Shown here piece by piece: positions 32,496 to 44,954 of a stretch of 64,000 bases of DNA. Made by a program: the position numbers and the translations under genes. How positions within the stretch are numbered: the stretch's first letter is position 1; every line of letters begins with the position of its first letter. The notes below the pieces were generated by a model. It saw only the letters and a program-made list of their open reading frames with translations. It did not search any database and was not told the DNA's origin. The DNA is from Zizania palustris. Taxonomy: Eukaryota; Streptophyta; Magnoliopsida; Poales; Poaceae. Location of the stretch: positions 13,388,174-13,452,173 of the forward strand of contig JAAALK010000084.1 of the NCBI GenBank assembly GCA_019279435.1, read 5' to 3'.

Positions 32496-32680
32496 GCGTA
32501 GGAGTTGCTATTTTAATAAAAGCAAAATTTTGTATGTGGTGCTACCCATGATGAGTGTGTCTTGGGTAGAATAAAAACTTGATTGTAATGAACCTTTTAC
32601 CACCTTAATTATATATGCATGGACTATTTCCGTTGATTGTGTTGTCATCTTTTTGTTTTGTGACCTTATGAATTCAGAAA

Positions 32681-35600
32681 ATGACCGACCACCAGAACAC
32701 CGGCTCCAACAACGGAGCAGGAGGAAGCTGTGACGCGCCCGAGGGTGTTGTACCCAACTGGGGTGCAACAGGCCCACGTCAATCTGGATCACCCTCCGCC
32801 AACCACCCTACCTTGGCGGACATGATGGCGAACCAGAACCAACTGATCACCGCCCTCCTCACCCAAATGCAGCACCAACAGGCTCAGTTGGACCGACTGC
32901 AGCACGGGGAACCTGCCCCTCGTGCACCAGCACCCGCGCCCGCTCCACAGCTCTCGGAGTTTCTGCGCGTGCGCCCTCCCATCTTTTCAAGCACCACCAA
33001 CCTGATGGAGGCTGGAGATTGGCTCCGCACCATTGGGAAGAAGCTCGATCTCCTCCCCTGTACCGACCGGGAGCGAGTGGCCTTTGCCACCCATCAGGTT
33101 CAGGGTCCCGACGCTGAATGGTGGGACAATTATCGCGAGTCCCAGCCGGAGGACCACGTGGTGACTTGGGCGGAGTTCACCATCGCCTTCCGTGCCGCCC
33201 ACGTCCCCGCCGGTGTCATCGCGGTGAAACAGCAGGAGTTCCGCGACCTGCAGCAGGGCAACCAGACCGTCATGGAGTACCTCCATGAGTTCAATCGCCT
33301 CGCTCGCTACGCGCCGGAAGAAGTGCGCACCGACGCCCTCCGCCAAGCCAAGTTCCTCCGGGGACTCAAAGATGAGCTATCCATCTAGCTCGTCGCCACC
33401 GACTACGCCGACCTCCAACGGCTAGTCAACAAAGCGCTCATCCAAGAGACTGAGCAAAACAAGCTGGACCTCAAGAAGAGGAAGATTATCGCCTTCAAGC
33501 ATCAGCAGGCGAACTCTCAGAGGCCCCGCTTCGTCCCTCCGCCACCAGCGCCAACCTACCATCCTCGGCCCGCCTACAGGCCACCTTACGCCGCCAGCGG
33601 ATCCAACGCCGAGCATCCTCGCCCCGCTCCACCAGCTCCGGCCACTCAGCCGACGTCAGCCGCCAAGGCCCTGATCTTGAAGGATCGTCAAGGAAGGCCG
33701 ATCGTCTGCTTCAACTGCCGCAAGGAAGGACACTACTCGCACCAGTGTCCCCACCCCAAGCAGCCCCAAGGCGCGGCACCCAACCAGGCGGTGCGTGCCC
33801 GCGTGAACCACATCAACGCGGAGGAAGCTCAGGAGGCTCCTGAAGTCATGCTCGGTACGTTTACCGCAAATTCCGTACCGGCCATCATATTGTTTGACTC
33901 TGGAGCAACACACTCCTTCATATCAGAAGATTTTGCGAAAACCAATGAATTGGAAGTACTCCCCCTATTCATCCCCATGATGATTGCCACCCCAGGCAAT
34001 AAGACCTTAGCCCACTTATACAGTCCTAAGGTTAAGATAGACATCCAAGGAGTACCGTTCCGGGCAGAACCAGTCCTCATAAAGTGCACCAGACTCGACC
34101 TCATCCTAAGGATGGATTGGTTGATGAAGCATAAAGGTGTGATCGACTGTGCCAACAAGTCCATCACAGTGACCAACCCGGAAGGCGAGGTCGTCACCTT
34201 TCGGATGACCAGTCACAGGTCATTCAGTGCATCCCTCCACTCGCTGGCCCTTGAGGAAGTACCCATAGTCAAGGAGTTCGCAGACGTCTTCCCCAAAGAC
34301 CTACGAGGAATGCCTCCCAAGCGGGACATCGAATTCAGAATCGAACTTGTCCCCGGGACCACTCCGATCTCTAAGCGCCCATACCGGATGGCTGCCAACG
34401 AACTAGCCGAAGTCAAAGCCAACATCGAAGACCTAGAGCAAAAAGGGTACATCCGACCGAGTACCTCACCCTGGGGTGCCCCGGTTATCTTTGCCTTGAA
34501 GAAGGACAAGACCAAAAGGATGTGCGTGGACTATAGGGCCTTGAACGATGTAACCATCAAGAACAAGTACCCATTGCCTCGGATCGACGATCTGTTTGAT
34601 CAACTGAAGGGATCCTCGGTGTTTTCCAAGATTGACCTCAAGTCAGGTTATCACCAGTTGAGGATTAGAGAAGAGGATATACCCAAGACTGCCTTCACCT
34701 CCCGCTATGGACTCTACGAGTACGCAGTGATGTTGTTCGGACTCACGAATGCCCCAGCCTTTTTCATGAACCTGATGAACAATGTCTTCATGGAGTTATT
34801 GGATAAGTTCATCGTGGTGTTCATCGACGACATCCTCATTTACTCCAAGACCAAGGAAGAACACGAGACTCACCTCCGTCTGACCCTCGGAAAGCTAAGG
34901 GAGCAGCAACTGTACGCCAAATACAGCAAATGCGAATTTTGGTCAGCTGAGGTGAAGTTCCTCGGTCATGTCATATCTGCCGGAGGAATAGCAGTGGACC
35001 CAACCACCGTGGAAGCCGTAACCAACTGGCTACAGCCCACGACCGTGACCGAGATCCGGAGTTTTCTCGGATTGGCCGGATACTACCGCCGGTTCATCGA
35101 GAATTTTTCCAAGATCGCCAAGCCGATGACTAGACTGCTTCAGAAGGAAGTGAAGTTCGAATGGACCCCCGACTGCGAAGAAAGCTTCCAGACCCTCAAG
35201 AAGAAGCTAGTGTCAGCCCCTATTCTGACTCTGCCAGACATCCGGAAAGACTTCCACGTTTACTGTGATGCCTCTCGTCAAGGATTGGGATGCGTATTAA
35301 TGCAAGAAGGGAAGGTGATATCCTACGCCTCCCGGCAACTGAGACCGCATGAGCTGAACTACCCAACCCATGACCTGGAACTAGCAGTCGTAGTTCATGC
35401 CTTGATGATATGGAGACATTACCTTGTGGGGAATCGGTGTGAGGTCTTCACCGACCACAAGAGCCTCAAGTACATATTCACCCAACCAGATCTGAATCTC
35501 AGGCAATGGAGATGGTTGGAACTGATCAAGGATTACGACTTGGGCATCCATTATCATCCGGGCAAAGCGAATGTGGTGGCAGACGCCCTTAGTCGAAAAG

Positions 35601-37147
35601 GGTACTGCAACGCCATCATGATTCAGGACCAAGCTCCTTTACTTTACAAGGAGATGGAGAGACTGAACTTGGGAATCACTACCCGAGCATACCTCGCTGC
35701 CTTGGAGTCTAGGCCTATCTTGATAGACCAGATCCGAGAAAGGCAGAAAGAAGACCCGGACATCCTGGAGATCCAACAGAACATGAGAAAGGGTAAAGCC
35801 CCCGGATTTTCCGAGGACGAGCATGGTACCATCTGGTTCGGAAACCGGATCTGTGTACCCGACAAGCCTGACTTGAAGACCCTCATCCTTCAAGAGGCCC
35901 ACGATACTCTGTACTCAATCCACCCCGGGAGTACCAAGATGTACCAAGACCTGAAGGAAAAATATTGGTGGGTCAGCATGAAGAGGGAAATAGCTGAGTA
36001 TGTGGCCAAGTGCGACACATGCCGGCGAGTCAAGGCAGAGCATCAAAGACCTGCCGGACTTCTGCAACCTCTCAAGGTCCCCGAATGGAAGTGGGAAGAG
36101 ATAGGAATGGACTTCATCATGGGATGGCCCAGGACCCAAGCTGGTCACGATTCTATCTGGGTGATCGTCGACCGGCTCACCAAGGTAGATCACTTCGTTC
36201 CGGTCAAGACGACTTACACCGTCGCCAAGTTGGTTGAGTTGTATATGACCCGGATCGTATGCCTTCACGGAGTTCCTAAGAAGATTGTATCTGACCGCGG
36301 GAGTCAGTTTACCTCCAAGTTTTGGAAGAACCTTCAAGAGGAACTTGGCACCCGGCTGAACTTTAGCACCGCCTATCATCCACAGACCGACGGTCAAACC
36401 GAAAGGGTCAACCAGATATTGGAAGATATGCTTAGAGCTTGCGCTCTAGACTTTGGCGGAATGTGGGACAAGAACTTGCCATATGCGGAGTTCTCATACA
36501 ACAACAGCTATCAAGCCAGCCTACAAATGTCCCCGTTCGAAGCACTCTATGGACGTAAGTGCAGGACGCCGTTGCTCTGGGATCAAACCAGAGAGTCGCA
36601 ACTATTTGGGACCGATCTATTAAGAGAAGCCGAAGAGAAGGTCAAGATCATAAGAGACCGATTGAAGGCAGCCCAATCCCGACAGAAGAGCTATGCCGAC
36701 AACCGTCGAAGGGACCTAGCCTTTGAGGAGGGTGATTATGTCTATCTCCGAGTTACTCCTCTCCATGGCACTCAAAGGTTCAACATGAAAGGCAAGCTAG
36801 CACCCCGCTACGTCGGACCTTTTCAGATCCTCTGACGGCAAGGAGAAGTAGCATATTAGCTTGAACTGCCTCCATCCCTGGCAGGAGTTCATGATGTGTT
36901 CCATGTCTCTCATCTGAAGAAGTGCCTTCGTGTACCCACCGAGCAAGCCAACCTTCAGCAGATCAACGTCTAGGAAGACTTGACCTACATAGAGAAACCC
37001 ATCAAGATCTTGGAAACCAAGGAGAGAGTAACCAGAAGTCGTGTAGTTCGCTTCTGCAAGGTTCAGTGGGACAACCACCCCGCCGAAGAAGCCACTTGGG
37101 TTAAAGAAGACGAACTGAAATCCCAATATCCCGAGTTATTCGAGTAG
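32681..37147 (+). pseudogene. gag-pol polyprotein of Tekay element B (one frame, four stops)
   Basis: One frame of 1489 codons including the stop. Gag core about 32950-33380; zinc knuckle CFNCRKEGHYSHQC at about 33709; protease LFDSGATHSFIS at about 33890; RT with CVDYRALNDVTIKNKYPLPR (about 34525) and catalytic FIDD at 34820-34831; RNase H from CDASRQGLG (about 35264) to VVADALSR; integrase zinc finger H..H..C..C (about 35900-36030); catalytic MDFIMG (about 36108), SDRGSQF (about 36292) and TERVNQ (about 36397). The C-terminal chromodomain (YIEKPIKILETKERV, W-KEDEL) ends at 37147. Stops: TAG 33386, TGA 36833, TAG 36857, TAG 36971, each at a former Gln or Arg codon. The chromodomain would steer insertion to heterochromatin. 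Confidence 0.95.
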
Positions 37148-37177
37148 CGTTCCAATCTCGAGGACGAGATTCTTTGT

Positions 37178-37191
37178 AAGGGGGATAGGTT
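37178..37191 (+). other. Polypurine tract of element B
   Basis: AAGGGGGATAGGTT lies directly before the 3' LTR, after the pol stop at 37145-37147. It is the plus-strand DNA synthesis primer. Confidence 0.85.
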
Positions 37192-40100
37192 TGTAACACC
37201 CCAAATTTTCAATACAATAAAAATATTATTAAATTCAATTTCCTGGAATATATATTTCTGAAAATACTTTAAATACCCTTTTATACCCAGTTGAACTACA
37301 GCATAGAGTAGATGGCCAAATTAGGAGGTGAAACTTTTTGTATATGATCCTAAGACCAAGATATATTTTTGAGAATTTTTATAAATTTTTCCCAAGCATG
37401 GAAGTAGCCCTATTATTTTAAATCAATTTCTGCAATTATTTTACTCAGAAAATAATTTCAAACAGTATTGGGCCCTCTCCCTCCTTTCTCTCTCCCCCGG
37501 CCGGCCCAGCCCATCACCCGTGCTCGCCTTAGGCTGACAGCCTGACCCCACCTGTCGGCGCCGACTGCCTCCCATCGCGCGCGCGACCGACGCCACGGCC
37601 CCACCCGTCAGCTGCCTCCCTCGCTCGTTCGCGCTCACTGACGTGTGGCCCCCGCCTGTTAGATCCGTCGTCCCCGCGAGATCCACCCCGGATCCCCCCT
37701 CGCCAGCCTGAAGCCCTAACTCCGCCTAGGATCCGCCCTCGCCGGCCCCCTCCCTTTAATCCGACGCCTGCAATGAATTCCCCTCAACGCGCCGACCGTT
37801 TCCCCCTATTAATCTCGCTCGATTCGCGTCCAGGTGCGTTGAACCGCGTTCAACCCGAGCTCGCCGGCGTCAAAGCGCATTTATCCCCGGCCACCGTCGA
37901 TTGCGCCCTCCCTGCCCCCGCCGGTACCCCTATATAAACCATGGCCCTCCACCGCATTCGGTTCACGCACCCAATTGCACTCAGACCGAGCCGAGCGCCC
38001 ACCCTTCGCCTTTTAGCACAATCCCCCTATTTCGACTCCGTCCACCACTCGCCGTCGCCTCGGACCATCCCCGTCCATGCCTCCGCCACCGTTGTGACCG
38101 CCGGGACCTCACCGACCTCGGCCACCACTCCGTCGACGACGAACCTCGCCGGATCGCAGTCGCCACCAAGGACCCGAGCACCGTCGCCACCTCCGCTCAT
38201 CGCCGGCCTCACCCCGTCGACCTTTTCTCACCGCCGAGGTACCCTCGTGATCCCCATGGAACCCTCTTGTCATTTTAGGCCTTAGCTTCGACTGCCATCG
38301 CTCGCCTTGGCCCCTGGCCCGCTCGCCGTCGCCGGAGAAGATGACCGGCATGGGTCGAGTACCCGTGCCGTGTCGGATTCGATCTGCGCCGTACGATCTG
38401 GATCTAACGGTACTGATTTAATCCCTCGTGCGGTTTAATCGGCGCCATTGGATCTGTGCGAAGGGGTATGTTTTAATCTCGTCCGTCCATTAGTTTTAAA
38501 ACCCCACATCGCATCTAAGCCGTCCATCGCGTACCGGTTCGAACGTTTTAATCCTGGCCGTCCACGTCACTTTAACTCCCCCGCCTCAGTTCTCGCGCGT
38601 CGGATCTGGATCCGACGGTGCAGATCGACCCGACGCACGCGCACAGTGCGCGGGTTCACCGTGGGCCTGGCTCACCGTGGACCCGAGGGGGTTTAAATTT
38701 GAAAATAAATTCCAGAAAAGGTTTAAAACTTGTAAAATTCATATCTGGTGCATTTGAACTCTAAAAATTACCATTTCAATTTCAGAAAATTCATAATATT
38801 ATTCTCTACATGTTTATGCAATAAAAACAGTAGGTTTACTTTGGACATTTCATGTTTATTCAAATGAATATACAAATGCCTTTAGGGTTAAAATATAAAT
38901 TCAAATATTTAAACTTCAGAAAAATTTATATTTATTTTCCTTTCTGTCCATGTACTGAAAACCACTAAATTAACATGAACTTTTTATTTCAAAGTTATTT
39001 AGAAACTTAATATGACAATAATCATATTTAAACACCTCTTTCTATAAAGGACAACTTTTTAAATCCTTTAAAATTTATTTATGAAATAAGTCACAGAACC
39101 TTAACAATTGAATTTATTTTATTTTTAATCAAACCAACTTTGACCTATGTGCTTATCATGTAATGTTATATTGTTTGATTGAATATTGTGTTCATTTTAT
39201 TTTACTTTACTATATCAAAAAGACTACGACGCCGCCGAGGAGCCGGAGTACTTCCCGGAAGTCCCTCCCTGCACCTTCGCTGAACAAGGCAAGTCACCAA
39301 ACCAATCTTTTGAGCATATTGAACCCATGTTTGATTAAACTATCGCTAAAACACATAGGTTATATATGCATTAGTCAAATGAACCCTTACAATATATTTA
39401 TTTAGGATCCCCCGACCTTGATGTGCGACCCAAGCCATGCTCTCTAGCCTAAACTCCTTGTCACCATATGATAAATGTTATTAGCTAGTGTCCAATGTAT
39501 CGACACGATCGCTATAGGATAAAAATGAGTCGTAGTACATGGTTCTACTATATGATCCCCATTGTGTCTTATCTATGGAATTCTGTTGGTGTTGGAGTTG
39601 TGGTTGTGAGTGAATGCATGGTGGGTTCCGGGTGCAAGCTAGGGCATTGGTCGGTAGCACCCGGGGCACTATAAGGACCGGTCTGAGGGATCCATTGCAA
39701 TACACTTACGTACTAACCACAAGTCTAGTGGGTAAGTCCTAACTAAGGTATGGATTGTTCCAAACCGAGGCCACCATTTGGAGATGGGTCAAGTTGCACC
39801 TGCGGGTGACTTGTACCAATGTGGCGCAAAAGGGGGTGCGACGTTAGCCGGGATGCGGCCCGGCGCGCCGGCGAAACCTAGAGCGGGTGGTTATCGCTTA
39901 GAACATTTCATGCTGAGGTTTTGGCACGAGTTCCCATGGTATGGGTCATCTCGTTTGGGATGAGTGCGTGCCTTGTGGGTACAGTAGTACATCTCTGATC
40001 AGAGTCATAAATCTTTTCGAAAAGCAGAGCCCACGGTCAAGGGCGGGTTGCGTGACATCCCCTAGTTAGTTTACTTTGGATATGTGTGTGCATGATGGAT

Positions 40101-40586
40101 TGACATGTAAGGACTGTTGTGCGAGGAGGTAAAACGTACTCCTCGAGTTAGTTGGTGTTGTTGATATTCACGTTTACTTTTCCGCAAGATTAATATGTGA
40201 TTACACTAAATGCAATAACTAAAACTGTACTTTTTCGCAATGTTAGCCATTACCCTTCCTTGTTTATTATCCTGCATTACTACTTGCATTTGCGGTGGCT
40301 TGTTGAGTACTTCTGTACTCATACCCGTTGGACCCCACAGAGGATGTTTACTACGAAGACGGTCTGGAGTAGCGACCCAGTCGAGAAGAAAGATCCTGAA
40401 GGAGATGTTCGTCATGCTGTTTTTTAATTATTTTATTACTGTTTTTACTAAGACTTTGATGTAATAAATATGGTCTGCGTACCATGGATATTGTCGTATG
40501 TACGTTGTCGCATGATTAACCTCTTGTATTATTGTTTTTCTTATGAAATTCAATAATGTCTCGATTTGTTAAATCGGGGCGCTACA
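37192..40586 (+). mobile_element. 3' LTR of element B (3395 bp)
   Basis: It starts TGTAACACCCCAAATTTTC and ends GGGGCGCTACA, followed by the right TSD copy CCAGC. It is nearly identical to 28179-31577. TATA box at 37931. Confidence 0.97.
39223..40372 (+). CDS. Hidden two-exon reading frame inside 3' LTR of B
   Basis: The same structure as in the 5' LTR: exon 39223-39288, GC donor after CAAG, last exon 40341-40372 after CCCCACAG, ending DVYYEDGLE and TAG. It has a few replacement changes (PPCTF in place of PPSPF), so this copy may be drifting. In this copy an ATG at 37941 opens a frame that runs to the conserved donor at 38238 in the matching phase, but it sits only ten bases after the TATA box start and so would probably not be in the mRNA. 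Confidence 0.4.
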
Positions 40587-40591
40587 CCAGC
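40587..40591 (+). repeat. Target site duplication of element B, right copy (CCAGC)
   Basis: Second copy of the 5-bp duplication at 28174-28178; it follows GCTACA, the last bases of the 3' LTR. Confidence 0.95.
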
Positions 40592-43500
40592 TGAGGGGTT
40601 TGAGACACCATGGCCAAATTTTTCCCCTCGTGCTCGAAGGGTCCTTCGGTTGTTCTAGTGCTTCACTCATACGAAGTCCTAGATCAAAGGGCTCTCCATG
40701 TCATCCGTACTGGATGCTGCACGTGAGGGTGTGATCCATGGGCCTTCTCGATAAGCTTCATAGGAAGCCCATCGCTTCGGTGGCCCAGCTAATGACGTAC
40801 TTCGAGGAGTACACCCGGTTAGAAGAAGGACAACTCCAGAGGTCGTCTTCATTCCAGCATACATTCATCCAGGACACGAAGCCTACGGAGCCAAGAGTAA
40901 CGAGTCTGGTGAGAACCTCCCCCTTCGAAAATCGACCATTCGATTAACGAAGGGGGCAAAAGCATCACTGCTCTGAGGTCTCGAGCATCGTAGCCCCTAC
41001 TTCGAAGCAGTTGCTGAAGCTTCAGCAAAATAAAGGCAACAGGGCCAGCTGCCTGAGGCCGTTCGGGAAGGTGGCCAGTCAAGGCCAAACCTTTTTTTGT
41101 AATGTGCATGGGGAGAATCGAAGCCATAACACTGATTCGTGTAAATCTATATTGGCCCTGCAAAGTGAGTATCACGAAAGGAGCTTCGGTCAAGGCACTA
41201 CCGATCGATCACCTCCCGCGGCCCGCCCGAAGGCAGTGCAGGCTGTCGGGCGCATCAAAGGACTTGAATCCTCCAATGACCCTTCAGCGGTAAATGTGTT
41301 GCCACTTCCGAAGACCGAAGACCTCCAAGACCGCCAGAAGAGTGTGGTCCTGCCCATTACTAGAGGAGATACTCTGAGCAATATGTCCAAGCGACAGCGA
41401 AGGGAATATGTACGTGAAGTGGGGCACATCAGAACTTCGGTGTCCGTTGCAGCCAAGCCCAAATGGTCCCATGTGCCCATATCTTTTTCAGTAGATGATG
41501 CAGTCAGGGTTAAGTTCCCTCATGTTGATCCACTCGTCATTACCACCGATATCACGGGAACGGAAGTGCGAAGAGTGCTGGTCGATGGTGGGAGTTCTGC
41601 CGACATTATTTTCGTCCAAGCCTTTGACTAGCTCTCTATTCCTCAGAGGCACCTTCTCCCGGTGGCCCGCCCATTGCAAGGCTTCATAGGCCCTCCTATC
41701 GAAGCCCTCAGTAAGATAGGCCTCAAGGTCGCTTTCGGAGAGGGGCCCTTGGCAAGGTCCGAGGAGGTTATCTTCGATGAAGTCGATGCCCCGTACACCT
41801 ACAACGCCATCTTCAGGAGGGTTATGTTGAATCAATTTGGAGTCGTAGCACACCACAATTACTTGTGTGTGAAAATGCCGATGCAAGGCGGGGTACTTAT
41901 GGTCTTTGGTGACCAAGCTACGACATGAAGAGTGGAATATGGCCACGTTGGCCCTCCTCGACCCTCGACAAGTGAACAACGTGCAAGAGCACCCGGAGAG
42001 TGCTCCGTTGTCCTGGGACCCTTCGAAGGGCCAGGCCTAGAAGCCAAGCCCTAAAGGTGATTTCATCATGAAGATCATTGCGATGGTAGACAAGGAATAC
42101 CCCATTCAGTTTGGCAAGGGGTTGCCTCCCGAAGTCACCGCTTTGCTAGAAGAAGTGGTTAAGGAAAATCTGGACGTCGTGGCCTAGTCAGACGAGGATA
42201 TCCCTAGAGTCGACGGAACCATTATCGAGCACTGCCTGCTCATCAACCCCAAGGCCAGAGCCACCCGCTAGGGGCTCAGGAAGTTATCAGTTGAAAGAGC
42301 CCACCTCGCCAAGGTGGAGGTAGAAAAATTTCTTCGAACTGGGATTATTAGCGAAGTGGGTCATACGGAGTGGTTGTCTAATCTAGTCTCCGTCAAGAAA
42401 AAGAGCTCCCGCAAGTGGCGCATGTGTATTTACTTTACTTCATTAAATAAAGCATGCCTCGTGACCCCTATCCAATGTCCTGAATCGACCAGCTCATAGA
42501 CTCAATAGCTAGCTCTGAGCTCATAAGTTTCCTCGACGCATACTCCAGATATCATCAGATATGGTTAAAACGTGAAGACGAGGCTAAGACAAGTTTGTAA
42601 CTCCTTCTGGAGCCTTCTGTTATGTACAGATGCCCTTCGATCTTAGAAATGTCAGGGCTACTTTTTAAAGGTTAATCTCTAAGGCTCTAGGGCACCAAAT
42701 AGGTCGCAATGTTGAGGCCTATATGCATGTCATTGTAATTAAGAGTGCTCATAAGCACTAGCATAACCTAGACTTAGCGAAAACTTTTGAGAGCCTCCGA
42801 ACATGTGAAGTTCACCTCAACCACGAAAAATGTGTTTTCGGAGCACATGCGGGGAAATTGCTATGGTATTTAGTTTCCACTCGAGGCATTGAAGCTAGCC
42901 CTACGCAGATAAGTGCATTACAAAGAATGGCCCCACCAAAGAATTTAAAGCAAGTCCAGAAGCTTGTCGGATGCCTCACTTCACTTAGCAGGTTCCTCGC
43001 TTGGTCTATAGAGCGAAGCCTCCCTATTTTTAAAACCTTTAAAGAATAAGAGGGCTTCACCTGGACTCTGGAGTGCAAGAAAAGCTTTGAAGAAATCAAA
43101 TACTACCTCAGCAACCTGGCAACGCTCACAATACCCCTCGCTAATGAAACTTTGCTTTTATACCTTGCAGCTATCGGCTCTGCTGTTAGCGCAGTACTCG
43201 TCTGGGAGGTAGACTTCGATAGAAAGCTGGTGCAAAATCCAGCATATTTTTTTCGGAGGCTTTGTCCGAAGCTAAGACAAGATACTTTGAGCTTTAAAAG
43301 TTCTCTTATGAGCTGGTAATGGCCTCGAGGAAGCTGCGGCATTATTTTATAGCACATAATGTAATCGTCCCAACTTCCTACCCCCTCGGAGATATGCTCC
43401 ATGGCAAGGATTCCACTGGAAGAATAGGGAAGTGGGTTGTTGAGCTAGCCCCTTTGGCATTTCATTCGCTGCATGAACAACCATTATATTAAATCATAGG

Positions 43501-43642
43501 TGGTTGCAGACTTTGAGGCAGAGTGGACCTTCTCTACCGTATGGTCTCTAGAGGAACAAAGTGAAGGGGTCTGGACCATTTACTCTGACGGCGCATTTTA
43601 GGCATTCATGGCCGGCGCCGGAGCCATTATAATCTCACCTTC
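40592..43642 (+). pseudogene. gag (rest), protease, RT and RNase H of element C
   Basis: Continues gag after B, with a deletion near 40650. LLDKLHRKPIASVAQLMTYF matches E. The gag C-terminus with CNVHGENRSHNTDSC is at about 41095-41150, and protease LVDGGSSADIIFVQAFD at about 41580-41631 (stop TAG at 41629). RT follows from about 42090 in several frames: WRMCIYFTSLNKAC, then at about 42720 the active site reads YMHV in place of YMDD. The first RNase H (LLLYLAAIGSAVSAVLV) is at about 43150. The second, archaeal-type RNase H starts YSDGAF at about 43580 and is cut by the CACTA. Many stops and frameshifts; dead copy. Confidence 0.85.
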
Positions 43643-43914
43643 CACTTCAAGAAAACAGAACATTTTCGTCGGCTAAAATATCTTCCGTCATTTTTTGGAA
43701 AAACCGACGGAAGTTTAATAACTTCCGTCGGTCTCAAGGAGCCAACGGCAACGGAAGTTAACTTAACTTCCATCGGCTTTTCACAGTGGCCGACAGAAGT
43801 TAGCCGGCATTTTTCCACGGCCGATCAGATCCCCCTAACTTCCGTCGGCCAGCATTAAAGCCGACGGAAGTTTTAATGCTAGCCAACAGAAGTTAGGGGG
43901 TTTTTCCCCAACCG

Positions 43915-44210
43915 CGCGCGCGTACAGGGAGACCTAACTCCTTGTACGCGCCCACACCCGCCGCCTCCGTCCGCGCCATCGCCTCCCATGCCCATCTCGC
44001 GCCGCCGCCTCCCCCGCGCCGCCGCCTCCTGCCCGCGCCGCTGCCGCCCGCTCTCGCCACCTCCCACCCGTGCCGCTGCTGCCCGCCCTCGCCACCTCCC
44101 ACCCACACCGCCGCCCGGCGCTCGCCTCCTACCGGCACCACCGGCCACCACCCCGGCCACCGCCCCCTCCCGGCCATCGCCGCCATCCGCCCAATGACCC
44201 AAATGTGGGC
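43915..44210. other. GC-rich core of the CACTA element
   Basis: A very C-rich stretch (CGCC, CCAC and CCTC runs) with long open frames on both strands, caused by composition. It could be a captured piece of a host gene 5' end, since CACTA elements often take up gene fragments, but no protein is recognisable. Confidence 0.35.
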
Positions 44211-44214
44211 GATC

Positions 44215-44490
44215 AGTGAGTATATGGCCAAATGTGACTTTGTATGTGGCTCTCAATGTGTTATGTCACTTTGAATGTGAATTTGGATAGTATATGTTAA
44301 TTCAGATGTGTACTGTGACTTTCAATGTGAATTCAGTTGTGTTATGTGATTTTGGATGTGATGTGTGAAGTTTGGATGTGAATTTGGATGTGAGATTGAT
44401 TTTGGATGTTATATGTGAAGTTTGAATGTGATTTTGGATGTTATATGTGCATGTGATATAAATTGTGGTTGGATGTGAGTGTGAGTAGGA
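44215..44490. repeat. Degenerate TTGGATGTGA / TATGTGA repeats in the CACTA element
   Basis: About 270 bases are built from imperfect copies of GAATTTGGATGTGA and TTATGTGAAG-like words with no fixed period. No coding potential. Confidence 0.7.
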
Positions 44491-44954
44491 GAACCAGGAA
44501 AAACAAAAAAATATCAGCTATCTTTCGTCGGCTTTGACCATAGCCGACGGAAGCTAGCTGCTTTCGGCCACGTGGGCAGAAAGGCTAACTTCCGTTGGCT
44601 AGGGCTAACTTCCACCGGCTTTGGCCCTAGCCGACGGAAGTTAGCGCCGAACTCTGCCACATCAGCAGAGGCGCGCTAACTTCTGTTAGCTAGCTGGCCG
44701 ACAGAAGTTAGCGCGCCTCTGCTGACGTGGCAGAGTTTGGCGCTAACTTCCGTCAGCCACGTGAAACCGACGGAAGTTAGCTAACTACCATCGACCACCG
44801 ACGGAAGTTAGCTAACTTCCGTCTACCCGCTTCCCTCGGCCAAATGCCGATGGAAGTTAGCCTTTTGCCAACGGAAGTTAGCTTCTTCCATCGGGAAAGG
44901 TCTAACTTCCATCGGCTTTGGCCGACGGAAGTTGCCTAGATTGTTGTAGTGTTC

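Larger units (their letters stand above)
28179..40586 (+). mobile_element. Tekay (Del) chromovirus element B, complete (12,408 bp)
   Basis: It comprises a 5' LTR 28179-31577, primer site, ORF0 31716-32495, gag-pol frame 32681-37147 with chromodomain, polypurine tract, 3' LTR 37192-40586, and a perfect 5-bp TSD. The LTRs differ at roughly 1-2% of positions in the blocks compared by eye, which points to insertion well within the last two million years at usual grass rates. Gag-pol has four nonsense codons but no frameshift that I can see. Confidence 0.97.
43660..44940. repeat. Subterminal TTCCGTCGGC repeats of the CACTA element
   Basis: Roughly a dozen copies of (C/T)AACTTCCGTCGGC or its reverse complement GCCGACGGAAGTTAG occur at each end (43660-43900 and 44520-44940), many as close inverted pairs that would form hairpins. 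They are the expected transposase-binding sites. Confidence 0.85.
43643..44951. mobile_element. Non-autonomous CACTA (En/Spm-type) DNA transposon, 1309 bp
   Basis: The left end is CACTTCAAGAAAAC; the right end on the reverse strand is CACTACAACAATC. A 3-bp target duplication TTC lies at 43640-43642 and 44952-44954; removing the element restores the ISPSG reading of the RNase H of C. Both subterminal regions are packed with a CTAACTTCCGTCGGC-type motif in both orientations, the usual transposase-binding arrangement in CACTA elements. No transposase is encoded. The core has a GC-rich part and a TGTG-rich part. Ends are imperfect, with CACTT instead of CACTA on the left. Confidence 0.9.

Noticed and set aside
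36010..36237. Short frames overlapping gag-pol of B in other frames
   Set aside because: Shadows of the continuous pol frame.
43942..44274. Pro/Ala/Arg-rich frames in the CACTA core
   Set aside because: Frames are open on both strands from base composition, with no recognisable domain.
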